A stretch of 64,000 nucleotides of DNA from Melieria omissa (taxonomy: Eukaryota; Arthropoda; Insecta; Diptera; Ulidiidae): the NCBI GenBank assembly GCA_963971225.1, contig OZ020268.1:36853848-36917847 (forward strand), read 5' to 3'. Below are positions 1 to 11,600 of this stretch, one piece after another; the stretch's first letter is position 1; each line of letters opens with the position of its first letter. Both the position numbers and the translations under genes were made by a program. The notes beneath the pieces are model-generated. The model did not search any database. It was not told the origin of the DNA and was given only the letters and a program-made list of their open reading frames with translations.

Positions 1-142
1 TGTTTTCCATGCAACTTTTCATGGTACTGTAAGAATGGTCTGTAGTTTCCCTTTTTGATAATTCATGCCATCAACCATCTCCAACCACAAATAGATGGAT
101 TTTTAAAGCCTTTCGCGAATGTCTTTAGTTGGTTGTCCCAAT

Positions 143-291
143 CAGTGGCGCACACTGGATTTCATTTTGTAGGTGATTTTGGGTATCTACAACTTTTGAG
201 CCGAATACCATTTGAAACCATATTTTTTACCAGGAATTTATGTGTTTGGGGGAGAGTTTGAACCCCCAAATCCACCCTGCGTGCACCACTG
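143..291. mobile_element. hAT-type MITE with 8-bp target site duplication
   Basis: A 149-bp element without coding capacity. The left end reads CAGTGGCGCACACTGGATTT and the reverse complement of the right end begins CAGTGGTGCACGCAGGGTGG, so the termini are imperfect inverted repeats. The element is flanked by a perfect 8-bp direct repeat GTCCCAAT (135-142 and 292-299). An 8-bp duplication with CAG-starting termini is typical of the hAT superfamily. Decayed relatives lie near 4,355-4,494 and 38,991-39,255, and possibly at 28,180-28,290 and 49,300-49,380. It must have been mobilised by a transposase encoded elsewhere. Confidence 0.82.
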
Positions 292-299
292 GTCCCAAT

Positions 300-879
300 T
301 AATCTTTCGTGGTATCTAGAGGTCATTCAATCATCAACCATATTCTCGAACGTTGATTTGGTTAGTGCAAACATAGAAATGTGTCCAAAGAAGACAATTT
401 TCGAATCACTCTTAATTGGTTCGTTTGCAAACTTCTTTTATTGCCTGAACAGAATATCGTAGCTGTATCTGTTGCTGTGGTAGGACCTGCATGTGCATCT
501 ATTAATTTGTATCATAGTGCAATAAACAAGGTGGTGTAAGCTCGTGACTGTTTCCACGATTTTGGCATTTCAAGGGAGCATCCCTTGAAAAAAACATTGT
601 TGCTTCTTTTAAAAAATACTTTTTTTTCCTTAGCAAAAAAAAATTGCGTAGTCAAAAAATAGTACTTTCTAGCAGAAAACATAACGAACAACATTGTCTC
701 TAATTTGAATTTTATCACCTCAGAAAACAAATGGCGTATGTTCAATTTGATTCAATGGTACATAAGGCATCCGTTTTCTCAGCCAAAGATGTACATATTG
801 GCATATGTTTCAAAATACAGTTATTTTCAAACAAATATATTGTGTCGTTGTTCTTTGATTGTGTTTGCTTAAATTTGCG
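300..879. other. Intergenic, no recognised feature
   Basis: AT-rich sequence with poly-A/T runs near 580-650. Short open frames on both strands show no recognisable domain. The 3' part is presumably the upstream region of the THAP fragment that starts at 880. Confidence 0.5.
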
Positions 880-1389
880 ATGCCGAAATCCAGCTGCAGT
901 TTGTGCCATCGAACTTGGACGCACGAAAATGTGTCCCTGTTTCATGTGCCGCAGAATATAGTTACGAGGGAAAAATGGAGCAAGGCTTGTGGAGTGAACT
1001 TCACGCCCACCGCGAAGGTGTGTGCTCTTCATTTCTCAACGCAAGACTTTTGCTCTGAGCCAGGCGAGAAGAAGCGGCGGTTGGGAAAAAACGCTATCCC
1101 AATGGCAATAGATATCCTTGTTTCTTGGGATAAGTGTGCCGAAACTTCTCGCACCCAAGACGGCTCCACGCAAACAAAGTAAGCCCAATAAAAACTTGAA
1201 TGGTATTCAAATGTTTATATTAGCGCATTACCTTTGCAGTCCGAAAACGAGCGATTGCGCAAGACAGTGCAAGCACTGCAAAGTGAAAACAAAAAGCTGC
1301 GAGCTCAAGTTAGCGAACTTGATGCCCTTCGCGAGAGCTTGCGTTCAATTTTTACTGAGGGGCAGATCAGGAAATTGAATGAATCATGA
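880..1389 (+). CDS. P-element-type THAP domain plus leucine-zipper protein (truncated)
   Basis: The ATG at 880 opens a C2CH THAP zinc finger: CSLC near residues 6-9, an invariant-type Trp near residue 33, VCALHF supplying the last Cys and His, then RRLGKNAIP, the usual terminal AVP-like box. The frame continues to DGSTQT before a stop at 1180. A strong donor (GTAAGC) lies at 1179. After it, 1240-1389 encodes a heptad coiled coil (SENERLRKTVQALQSENKKL) and FTEGQIRKL, then TGA. The order THAP, STQT, zipper, FTxxQI is that of P-element transposase, whose first intron falls at the same place. The best acceptor (ends 1239) shifts the frame by one. An acceptor ending at 1223 keeps frame (about 154 aa) but leaves a 45-nt intron. 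No GTPase-like or catalytic transposase domain follows. It is either a dead copy or a P-derived DNA-binding/dimerisation protein. Confidence 0.6.
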
Positions 1390-2169
1390 ATTTGTATGAG
1401 AGTATGTTGTGGTTGATTGATTGATTTCATGTTAACTTTTTCGCGTCACTTATTTGACAGCTCAAACATTTTAAATTAATTTTAAAATACAGTAAAAAAA
1501 CATAAAAACTTGTTGAATGTAAAAAATAAAAATAATGAATTTCTTTGAAATTTTTTCTTATAAATGGCCATCAAATTGTTATTCGATTGCTACAGTATTG
1601 TGTTCACAACAAGTCTTGATCAGCTAATGTGGCTGCAACATCGCTTACGGCTGTGGTACTGTATTCTGTTCAGGTAGTTACTCTCTCCCAACTGACCTTC
1701 TAAACCACAACAGAGTTGCCCCATTTTCATGAGCAATGCTGCGGAGTTTATAGACGCAATCTAGAGCCAGTTTTGAGATCAATGTTGATGGGTGCGTACT
1801 TTTGATTTTCGTCTGGTTGACCAAAGCTGTAAGGATCGACTTATAAGATGCCTGACTGTCCTGACTGTAAGATGATCCAGCGCAACGATCAGTCCAATTA
1901 TTGCTGACTGATAAACCAGCATGTATTCTCCTAATAGCAGGGAACAAGTAGGCCAATCAGTCAGTCAGTTTATTGGCAAAAAATCCCGTTCTCATCATCA
2001 GAGATCCATTAGTACAAACACTGGTGTTTAGCTCTTTGAATCTTTCTTTCAGAAAGCAGTTAGTGTAATTAGTGTTCTGTTGCACCAAAGGAGATGTTTT
2101 CTGAAGACTTTTATAGTACCTTCCATTCTTCTTCCATAAATTTTTAGTTTAAAAAATATTGAATTTAAT
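1390..2169. other. Intergenic, no recognised feature
   Basis: AT-rich DNA downstream of the THAP fragment. A minus-strand open frame at 1678-1956 (92 codons) has no recognisable domain. I see no continuation of P-transposase coding sequence and no clear P-type terminal inverted repeat. Confidence 0.4.
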
Positions 2170-3160
2170 AGTGAAATGCGTGTTATGAGTTGAATCAGAA
2201 ATTAGGCGAAATACTCCTACTTAAAGGTTCTTGAAAAAATCAATATTTAAAAAATTCTTCGAACACTTTTGGTAAACTGAAAACATTCAACTCTGAAAAG
2301 CCTCTAATGAGTTTACTATAGTAAACATTGAAAAAGATTTGTGTTATGAGTTGAAATAAAAACCAGCCGATATGCTCCGATATAAGATTTCGAAGCAGAT
2401 TCTTGAACTTTCAAGCGTCCCCCTAATGAGTTTACTATGGTAAACATAAAAAAGATTGGTGTTATGAGTTGAATTAGGAATAAGTCGATACACTTCAACA
2501 TAAGATTTCCAAACATATTCTTGAACTTTTAAGCATCGTGGGTAACAATCTATGGTTGTAAAGTTCTTCGGACACTTCAGGTAAACTGAAAACATTCAAC
2601 TCTGAAAAGCCTCTCATGAGTTTACTATAGTAAACATTTAAAAAGATTTGTGTTTTGAGTTGAATCAAAAATCAGTTGACATGCTCCAATATAAAGTTTC
2701 CAAGCAGATTCTTGAACTTTTAAACATCGTGGGCAATGATCTTTGGTTGTAAAGTTTTTCGAAAACATTGGTTAAACTGGAAACATTCAACTCTAAAAAG
2801 CCCTAATGAGTTTATTATAGTAAACATTGAAAAAGATTTGTGTTTTGAGTTGAATCAAAAATCAGTTGACATGCTTCGATATAAAGTTTCCAAGCAGATT
2901 CTTGAACTTTTAAAGATCGTGGGCAATGATCTTTGGTTGTAAAGTTTTTCGAAAACATTGGATAAACTGGAAACATTCAACTCTAAAAAGCCCCTAATGA
3001 GTTTATTATAGTAAACATTGAAAAATATTTGTGTTATTAGTTGAATCGAAAATCAGTCGATATACTTCCAGCCAGATCCTTGAACTTTTAACTATCGTAA
3101 ACAATTATCTATGTATAAAACTGAAGTCATTCAACTCTGAAAAACCTCTAATGACTTTTT
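2170..3160. repeat. Tandem array of about 190-bp units with an internal palindrome
   Basis: Five to six diverged units share the phrases CATTCAACTCTGAAAAGCC, AATGAGTTTACTATAGTAAAC, TTTGTGTTATGAGTTGAATC and GATTCTTGAACTTTTAA. Unit starts near 2,587, 2,778 and 2,968 give a period of 190-191 bp; the unit from 2,422 is shortened. Each unit carries GTTTACTATAGTAAAC, a perfect 16-bp palindrome at 2312-2327 and 2620-2635 and present with one mismatch in the others. Open frames here are by-products of the repeat. Confidence 0.85.
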
Positions 3161-4354
3161 CTATCAACTCCGAAAACGACCATCTAAAACTTTTTTTTTA
3201 GATTTGACTTATTTAAAATGTTCACAATCTTCTCATTGATATTCCATCGAAATGCGAAATTCTTCAAAATTCCAGACGCATTTGCAGTCAATTGCTAAAT
3301 GCCTTTGCTGACAAGCAATTCCAGCAACGTTTGCTACTTTATTAACACAACAAAGCCAAAACATTTCGCATTGTACGATTCATCGATGTTTAGCAACGAG
3401 CGCTTTGTTTACCGGCTTTTGTTAGACATCAACAAAGCAATTGCGAATTGATATTAAAATTAAGTTCGTAGATAAGTAAAAAGTTGTTTTCGTGCGACTT
3501 TCTACGCGCAGTTATCCAGCTTCCAGTGCATCCATAATGAAATTGCTTTGCGCAGCAATTTGCGTAGACTTGAAGCGGTTCGCGCTTATCTCAAAGTCAA
3601 CTCATGCGCAACTGTTTGTATGTGTGTGTGTGTGTGTGAGTTTGTTGTCCAGCTGATAACAATGGGATAACAAAAAATCACACCACCACAATCGACAATG
3701 CCGCTTGATAAGTGCGTAAGCAAAGTGTTGAGAGGTAGCGAGGGGCGAGTGGCTCGAATCAAGAATTTGCTGTTGACCCACTGATATAGTTTCGGCCGCT
3801 TTGCGTACGCTCGAAATAATAACAAACCGACCGGAGCAACCACAACAACTAATAAAAATTTGTAAACAATAACATAAACAAGACGGCGCGCTGTGCGAGT
3901 TCGCGGCGACTATCAATTTGCAAACAGATAAACCGGTGTATGAAATTTCACAACACAATGCGAACTCTGTGCCCGCCAAGCAGCGCCGTCGACCACGAAG
4001 CGAACCCATTAGCGCGCCAGATATGCTAATGGCGTCTGTGAGGCAAATCGACACTAAAAATATATATTTTAAAAGGCGAACTGTTATGGCAGCAGTAAAT
4101 GAGAGCTATGCCGACTTGTTGCGGGTAGAAAATAGGCAGTTGTCGACTTGGTTTTTCAGTGCTATCAACATTAAGCTGTGAAGAAACAGTTGGCAGTTAC
4201 TTTTTTTTTGTTTGTAACCCTCTCTACTGCATGGACTTTCAAGCGTAATTCAGAATAATTTTACACTAAAAAATTAACTCTAAATTTTTTTTTAAAGCAA
4301 TGTACTAGATTTGAAAAATAAATTAAATACAGAAAGGTTTTGTTTTGTTCTTTA
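3161..4354. other. Intergenic, GT microsatellite, no supported gene
   Basis: Contains a (TG)n run at about 3617-3638. The block 3,400-4,180 has more balanced base composition than its surroundings and open frames on both strands (for example 3602-4054 minus, 150 codons), but none has a recognisable domain. It could be regulatory DNA or a noncoding exon of a gene outside the window. Confidence 0.4.
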
Positions 4355-4494
4355 TGAGGTGGGCGGGGGAATTGGATCGAAACCATCGCACAAATACAAA
4401 AACTGCTGGTGCAAAATATGATTTCAAATGGAGTTGGACTCATAAGTTGTAAGCAAGCCCGCCCCCTCCAAATGAAATCCTGTGTGTGCCACTG
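4355..4494 (-). mobile_element. Decayed copy of the CAGTGGCGCAC hAT MITE family
   Basis: Read on the minus strand from 4494, the sequence begins CAGTGGCACACACAGGATTT and then ATTTGAAATCATATTTTGCACC, matching the intact element at 143-291 in order. The opposite terminus is not recognisable and no target duplication is visible, so the left boundary is approximate. Confidence 0.6.
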
Positions 4495-4909
4495 ACTATG
4501 GTGTTTCCCAATAAAAGTGCACAATTTACACTTTCTGGCAGTTTTGAATTTTGAGAGCTGTTTCTACACTCACAGAAACAACAATTTTAAATCAATAACA
4601 GAAGTCAAACCCATTCGTTGAAGCATCTCTGTTAAGAATGCAAAACCTTGAAACAACAACAAACATCTAATTTTTAAATGAAGAATTTCTTCGTTCGTCT
4701 CCATTATTTTTCTTAATTTTTGTTTAAAGATTACACATGCTTCATTCTAAATTGAACATTTTCAAATAAGACGGCAGAAATCTTTTTTCGGGATTTATTA
4801 AAGATTTTTCACATTTAATTTCATTTTAATTTTAAACCACTAATTTTAAGCCTGCTATCTCCAAAAGAAATTAATAGGAATCATCTGTATACACATAATT
4901 GTTTGCCCT

Positions 4910-5869
4910 GACTGACTGATTGACCGATTCATCTTCATTCAGCCCAAACTGCTGAAGCTACAAACATGAAATTTAAACTGTAGGAACATCTTGAAAAAAA
5001 ACCTCCACTTAGACGGAATTTTTTTGAAATTCAGGGTCTATAGGGGGGTTAACATTGTTGAATGGAGAACCCTGATGATTTTATTGATTTCAAATTTTAA
5101 CGGGTCAACAATAGGTTAAGATTCGTATACGAGAATACTATAAAAAAAAAACATTTTGACCTCAAAGTTGGTGGAAAACCTTGAAATCAAAAATTATTTG
5201 GCACGTGTTTTTTATTTTTGTAAAAGTCAAATTTTGAAGAGGAAAACAAGGGCTAAAAGTTTGTACGAACATATACGATTTTCGTTTTATCTTCTGACTT
5301 CAAACTTTTAAATCATAATCTGATGGGTCAACGATGGGTTACAATTTTTATGGAGAAACAAATTAATTCAAATGTAAAATTAATCGATATATGTTTCTAA
5401 TTTTTTCGAAAATCAAAAATTAACCGGATTAACAATGGGTTAAGATTTGTGTAGGGGAAGAATACGAAAAAAAACATGAACTGATGGGCCTTTTGACTTC
5501 AAAATTGGTGAAAACATTTGAAATCAAAAATAATTCGACAGGTTTTTTCTATTTTTTTTTTGTCGAAATTTAATGAGATCAAAGGGACCAAGGATCAAAA
5601 TTTTGTATCGAGAAACATGATTTAATGTGAATTATTTTTTTTTTCAATTTTAAACTGAGTTAAGGCACTTCAAACGAGAAATAGTAATAAGAAATAATAA
5701 CACGTGTCTCTAATTTTTTTTTAATCTAATTCTAACAAGGTAAACTAGTGGGTTAAAAATTTGTATGGGCTTTTTTACTTCATAATTGTTGAAAACACTT
5801 GAAATCAAAAATAGTTCGACACTTTTTAATTTGTTTTGTTATCGAAATCTAAAGGAGTCAACATTGATC
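4910..5869. repeat. Degenerate tandem repeat family, copy 1
   Basis: Begins with a segment containing GAAGCTACAAACATGAAATT (about 4,951-4,970) and continues as diverged monomers built around GGTCAACAATGGGTTAA followed by a T-rich stretch and ATTCGACACGTGTTTTT-like text (5,102; 5,325; 5,423; 5,580). The same organisation recurs at 22,831-24,697. It runs directly into a simple-sequence array. No coding capacity; repeat class not identified. Confidence 0.65.
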
Positions 5870-6445
5870 TTGATTTGGATTTAGATTTAGATTTAGATTT
5901 AGATTTAGATTTAGATTTGGATTTGGATTTGGATTTGGATTTGGATTTGGATTTGGATTTGGATTTGGATTTGGATTTGGATTTGGATTTGGATTTGGAT
6001 TTGAATTTGGATTTGGATTTGGATTTGGATTTGGATTTGGATTTGGATTTGGGTTTGGATTTGGATTTGGATTTGGATTTGGATTTGGATTTGGATTTGG
6101 ATTTGGATTTGGATTTGGATTTGGATTTGGATTTGGATTTGGATTTGGATTTGGATTTGAATTTGGATTTGGATTTGGATTTGGATTTGGATTTGGATTT
6201 GGATTTGGATTTGGATTTGGATTTGGATTTGGATTTGGATTTGGATTTGAATTTGGATTTGGATTTGGATTTGGATTTGGATTTGGATTTGGATTTGGAT
6301 TTGGATTTGGATTTGGATTTGGATTTGGATTTGGATTTGGATTTGGATTTGATTTGATTTGATTTGATTTGATTTGATTTGATTTGATTTGATTTGATTT
6401 GATTTGATTTGATTTGATTTGATTTGATTTGATTTGATTTGATTT
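5870..6445. repeat. Hexamer/pentamer array: GGATTT then GATTT
   Basis: The array evolves along its length: GATTTA units (about 5,878-5,918), then about 430 bp of TTGGAT units with a few TTGAAT and TTGGGT variants, then TTGAT pentamers from about 6,345 to 6,445. Long open frames of Leu-Asp and Asn-Pro repeats are artefacts of the hexamer. Confidence 0.95.
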
Positions 6446-7230
6446 AATATGATATGAAATATTAATTTTTTTAGACCCATTGACTAAATCTTGCACGTAA
6501 AGCCGCGGCAGAGTTGCAGTTTAAATTGAACTTTTCCTTCTTATTTTCGTCTTATTAAAATTTTTAAAAACCTCTAGACGACTGCCTTGGAAAATTCTAA
6601 ATCAGCTTTAAGGGCAACATTGCATATGTCCACATACCTACATATATACTTATTTATTTGTATATGGGTGTGTGACACAAGTCAGCCCATCCATGGGTGG
6701 CTGCAATTAACATAAACATTCTAATTATTAAGAAGCACACTTGCGTAGAAATGAATAAAAAATGCTCACACTCCATAAAGCGATAACGCTGACACTGTCA
6801 CATACAGAAACAACGATTCCACAGCTGATTTTAATTATATTGTATGATTCACATAGAATGCGCGAGAACTTGCAACAGTATCAAATAACGATTGTGATAA
6901 GATAAAAGTTAATTTCAACAACAACTTGGCATTACCACAAATTCAGATTATGAGACTCAGTCATGGCGGTTGCTGGGGCGGCCAGGTGCGCTGAAATGTA
7001 AAACACTCTCAGCGCATTAGGTGTTTGTATGTATGTACGAGTACAGTGGTTGAATATGGCAAATTGCTATGGGCCAAAAATAGAAATCGAGCTCTGCCTT
7101 GTTGTTGGTGATTTTTAATTGCTAGGTTGCCAAATGAAATAAATAAATCAAAGTAGAAAATGTTAAAGCGCAATTTTTTTGCAAAACAAACCAAATGTTT
7201 TGCAATATTGTGTGAAGACTTAATTAGACG

Positions 7231-7262
<32 letters not shown>

Positions 7263-8040
7263 GAATGAAATGAATGGAAAAAGTGTTGACAATTTACGCA
7301 TTTCGCCGACAAAACTCTGCGCTATCAGCTGAGCGTCTGTTGATTGTTGTGCAGCGTGTGTTTTTGGTTTTGTTGTTTATTTTGTTGTTAATTTTTCAAA
7401 TATGTATGCATTTGTAATTAAACATTCATTAGCTTAGCGTCCAACGCATTTGTGTGGACATGCGAATGGGTCCGCAGGCAGCTGCAGTTGGCATAGTTGT
7501 TGTTGTATGCACTAATGAGTTTTTCACATTGCAAATCAAGCATCCACAATACTGCAATCACATTTTCAATGGGCAGTTTTTATTTGGTTTATTTTGAATA
7601 AAAACGTAAATGCATGAAATGCAAAACATTAAACTGAAAATAGCCAAAGGGACAGCACGTTTATTTCGCGTGCGTAGTTGTTTGGTTTCTCTGACTGATT
7701 TTGAGTTGAGTTGAACGACTGATATGGTTTATCGTAGGCGAGTGTGTATGTGTGTGTGTGTGTGCATGATAAGCTCGAAATAGTTTTAATAGCATTTAAA
7801 TGTCAAATAGTAATCGGAATAATCGGACTAATGGAGCTGTTGAACCAACGTTGTAGTTGTACATTGAAATTGTGGACGAAGCGGATGTTTTCACAGCGAA
7901 TGGCGAGAAAAAGATAAAATCAATACATGTAAAAAATGGTTTAGACATTTAATACCTGTCGTGCAAGTACTTTGAATATTTGCAATTTAGCAATTAACAC
8001 TGAATAATCAAAATTGCTACTCAAACACATTTTCAGTTTT
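6446..8040. other. Intergenic with CA/GT microsatellites
   Basis: Contains (CA)n at about 7,236-7,262 and (TG)n at about 7,741-7,766. No open frame with a recognisable domain. Base composition is less AT-rich in 7,000-7,800, as in several other noncoding blocks of this window. Confidence 0.5.
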
Positions 8041-8162
8041 GACTTATTTCTGGCGTTCAAGGTAAATTTTGACCTTTGGTGTATTCAGAGACGCATAGTG
8101 GAATTTGATGGCAAATATTTTTTTGGTAAATTTTTTTCTTAAAAGTCCTGTTTTAAGGGACA
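8041..8162. repeat. Left part of a 248-bp satellite interrupted by the BEL element
   Basis: The phrases GGAATTTGATGGCAAATATT, TCTTAAAAGTCCTGTTTTAAG and GGGACA match the units on the far side of the retrotransposon (14,264-14,930). The last five bases, GGACA (8158-8162), are the target site duplicated on insertion. Confidence 0.8.
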
Positions 8163-8427
8163 TGTCCGGAGCAGAGCTAAAACTTCGGCTGCTACCAACA
8201 TGATGATTCGCAACACTATCGCAACATGTTGCCACCATCGGCAATTCTTTCATACCTTTGTAAACTAAATTGTACTAAAAATTCTCTCTTGCTAAGCACT
8301 CATGTACACATATACACCTATAAAAGACATGTATCGAATGTTAATGAAGAAGTCGTTGAGTGTACGGCATTCGGTCGGCACATCAATAAAGCAAACATAA
8401 GTAGCAAAAAAGCTTGTTACTTCAACA
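8163..8427 (+). repeat. 5' LTR of the BEL/Pao element
   Basis: 265 bp, beginning TGTCCGGAGC and ending TTACTTCAACA. It carries a TATAAAA box (8319-8325) and AATAAA (8385-8390), giving the expected U3-R-U5 order. It is identical by eye to 13999-14263. Confidence 0.95.
8319..8325 (+). promoter_or_regulatory. TATA box in the BEL 5' LTR
   Basis: TATAAAA sits about 60 bp upstream of the AATAAA at 8385-8390 within the LTR. This is the likely core promoter for the retroelement transcript. The same motif occurs in the 3' LTR. Confidence 0.5.
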
Positions 8428-8428
8428 T

Positions 8429-8446
8429 TGGTGACCCCGACGTGAT
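8429..8446 (+). other. BEL primer-binding site
   Basis: TGGTGACCCCGACGTGA begins one base after the LTR. The leading TGG pairs with the CCA end of a tRNA. I did not identify the tRNA species with confidence. Confidence 0.65.
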
Positions 8447-8676
8447 ATGTAACAAAACGCATTACATAAATATCGTTCGCATCTCTCGCTTTTGTTGTTG
8501 CTTGCGGTTGTCGATCAGCCCATCAAAGTAAATAAGCACCGTTACTCACGCGTTTCTCGTTGCTGGCAACAACCGTACAAGACAAAAACTATTCGTCGTG
8601 GCTGCACATTCGGTGTAAAAAGGTCAAAGCAGAAAGTAGTCCTCGCTCTGCACTAAATAATCAAAAAACATTCGAA

Positions 8677-11600
8677 ATGGCAAACAGTGAACTCAGTGTA
8701 GCATTTTTGAGGCGAAAATGCACTTCGCTTAAAATGCAATTGCAGCATATGAAGGACTCGTTGACTGCTGAAACCACAAGTGCGTTGGATGAAGCCGCCA
8801 TCAGTGTGCAATTGGAGCAGGTGGAGGCACTCTACAAAGAATTCGGCCACGTACAGTGCAAACTCGAACAGGAAGACAACGAGGAAATCGGGAACGCCGC
8901 TTCGAAGGAAGCGTCCACAGCCTACATTAGCGTCAAAACGGAACTGACGCGGCTGCAAATTTCGCTTCGAGCATCGAACATGCGCTCCTCTACAATGTTC
9001 CACCAGTCATCGCGTGACGATTCGCATCCTTCATTCGTCATTGCACCTCCAAGGCCGCGGTTGCCGGTGCTGCAAGTTCCAAAATTCAGTGGAGTCTACA
9101 CCGACTGGCCGGATTTCTATTCAATGTTCGAGACAGTCATCGGCAATGATTCGGATTTAACCAAAATTGAAAAATTTCAACATCTCAGGTTATGTCTTGC
9201 TGGTTCTGCGCTGGATACCATTCGTTCTTTAGAAATCAGCGAACAGAACTACGACAAGGCCATTGAATTACTAAAACGGAGGTTTGATAATAAGCGTGTC
9301 AATTTTCAGGCCCACGTTAGGGATATCATCGCTTTGAGCAGTGCGGAAGCAGGATCAGTGGCAAGGCTGCGGCAAATCAGCGACGGCGTGAACTCGCACT
9401 TGCGCGCTTTGCTCACCATGGGCACAAAGGAGCAAATAGCGGACTGCTTTCTTATTAACATCGTTGCGCGCAAGCTTGATATTGCTACCCAAACGAAGTG
9501 GGAGGAGATATCACCTATCAACGTCATTCCAACTTGGGATTCGATGGCTGCATTCCTAGAGAAAAGGTGTCAGACGATGGAAAATGTGGAATATGCTGTG
9601 GTAACACAAACACCAAGCAAACAGGTGGGAGATAAATCATATCAAAATACAAACCACAAGAAAAATGTGTTTGTGGCTGCCACTAATTTTACCAAAGGTT
9701 GCGCAATATGCAACTCTGACTTGCATGCCATTAGTAAGTGCCCACAATTTCTGTCTCTCTTGCCTGCCGCACGCTTCAAGGAGGCAAAGAAGCATCAATT
9801 GTGTTTAAATTGCCTACGCAAGGGGCATGTTATGAAGAACTGCCAATCGGGCAGCTGTCGTCACTGTTCTTCAAAGCATAATACGCTCCTCCACCTAGAT
9901 GAGCTCGTTCCAGGTGTGTCGAATTCAAATGCTTTACTCGCCACCTCTCCTACCAACTTCGCTTCGTCATCTTCGCTTTCCACCTCGCGGTTTATTTCTA
10001 CGCCTACTGCTGCCGCTCTCGCAAACAATGCCACGTCTGCTTCTGCGCAAGCTACTCAATCGGCTCTCGTAGCTGCATCATTCTCGGATGTTGATAGTAA
10101 AGTTACAGACAATTTCGTTTTCTTAGCAACTGCTGTCGTATTCATAAAAAATAACGCAGGTTCGCTAATTCCTTGCCGCGCTATATTGGACAGCGCTTCA
10201 CAAGTGCATTTCATCACTACCAGTGTCATCGGACAGCTGCAGCTTAAAACAACAAAAACAACAACTCTTGTTTCGGGCATAGGTCAGTCGGACTTTGCCG
10301 CTAACAAAATAGTCAACATCGATTTGCAATCAATTTCTGGTAACTTTTCAACTTCAATATCAGCTGTCGTAGTGCCAACCATCGTTGACAATCAACCCTC
10401 GTATACAGTTGGCAGTCACAACTTGAATATACCTGCAAATATACAGCTTGCAGATCCACTGTTTTATAAATCCCAACGCATCGATTTGTTAATAGGCGCT
10501 GATCTATTTTACGATTTGATGTGCGTTGGCCAAATCCGCTTGGGCCCGAGTTTGCCGCTGCTTCAAAAAACTAAATTAGGATGGGTCGTTGCTGGTGGCG
10601 GCGGTTGTTTTGTCGGAAAAGGCTCATGTCTTGTTGCCACGGAGCAAACTCGTATGCCGGAAGAACCAGATTACTGCTTGGATGATTTAGTCCGCAAGTT
10701 TTGGGAAGTTGAAAATCATATCGACACTTCTACGAAACTCACCAAGGAGCAGCTCGACTGCGAGAAGCATTTTGTAGAAAATTATACTCGTTCGAAATGT
10801 GGTACATTCTCAGTTCGCCTGCCGTTAAAGGGCAGCGCTTCTACGCTTGGTGATTCATATAGTCAAGCTTTGCACCGCTTCAAAAATGTGGAGAAGCGGC
10901 TTCAACGTAATTCTGAGCTGAAGGCACAGTACTCAGCCTTCTTAAAGGAATATATAGGCCTTCAACACATGTCTCCTGTCGATCGTATACCTGACGGTAT
11001 TCCAACGCATTTTTTGCCACATCATTGTGTGCTGAAAGCAGATAGCACAACTACTAAGCTACGCGTAGTCTTCGACGGTTCTGCTCGAGCATCGTCTGCC
11101 AAATCACTCAATGATATCTGCATGTTAGGTCCGACTATACAGCCCAGTTTATTCGAGATTTTGTTGCGCTTTCGTACATTTAAAATTGCTCTTACTGGTG
11201 ACGTGTGTAAAATGTATCGCTGCGTAAACGTTGCTCATCCAGACAACTATTTGCAATGCATCCTATGGAGAGAGCGTCCGGAGGACAAAATTCAAATTTT
11301 TAAACTTAACACTGTCACATACGGCACGAAGCCAGCCTCGTTTTTAGCTATTCGCTCTATGCAGCAGCTCGCTGCTGACGAAGGCACATCATTTCCAGTC
11401 GGAGCGCGCGTTGTTCGTCGAGACTTTTATGTCGACGATTTGATTTCCGGCGGAAATTCGGAAGAAGAGGTGTTGCAGATTTTGAGAGAAACGACGGCAT
11501 TACTCAACTCAGGAAATTTCAAACTTCGCAAATGGTGTTCTAATGAGCCAAATATTTTATGGGAAGTTGCAGAATCTGATAGAGCGCAGCTTCTAAAATT

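Noticed and set aside
1678..1956. Minus-strand 92-codon frame near the THAP fragment
   Set aside because: No domain, no link to P-transposase, and no splice sites that would join it to the plus-strand THAP exon.
2170..3160. CRISPR-like array
   Set aside because: Units of 190 bp with drift throughout, no short constant repeats with unique spacers, and a eukaryotic context.
3602..4054. 150-codon minus-strand frame
   Set aside because: Ends in the GT microsatellite, has no recognisable domain, and is matched by frames on the other strand.
5870..6445. Possible telomere-like repeat
   Set aside because: The unit is TTGGAT/GATTT, neither TTAGG nor TTAGGG, and flies lack telomerase-type telomeres; it is interstitial and follows a degenerate repeat.
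5836..6496. Long Leu-Asp, Asn-Pro and Ile-Gln repeat open frames
   Set aside because: They are all translations of the same hexamer array, open in several frames on both strands, with no conserved start or domain.
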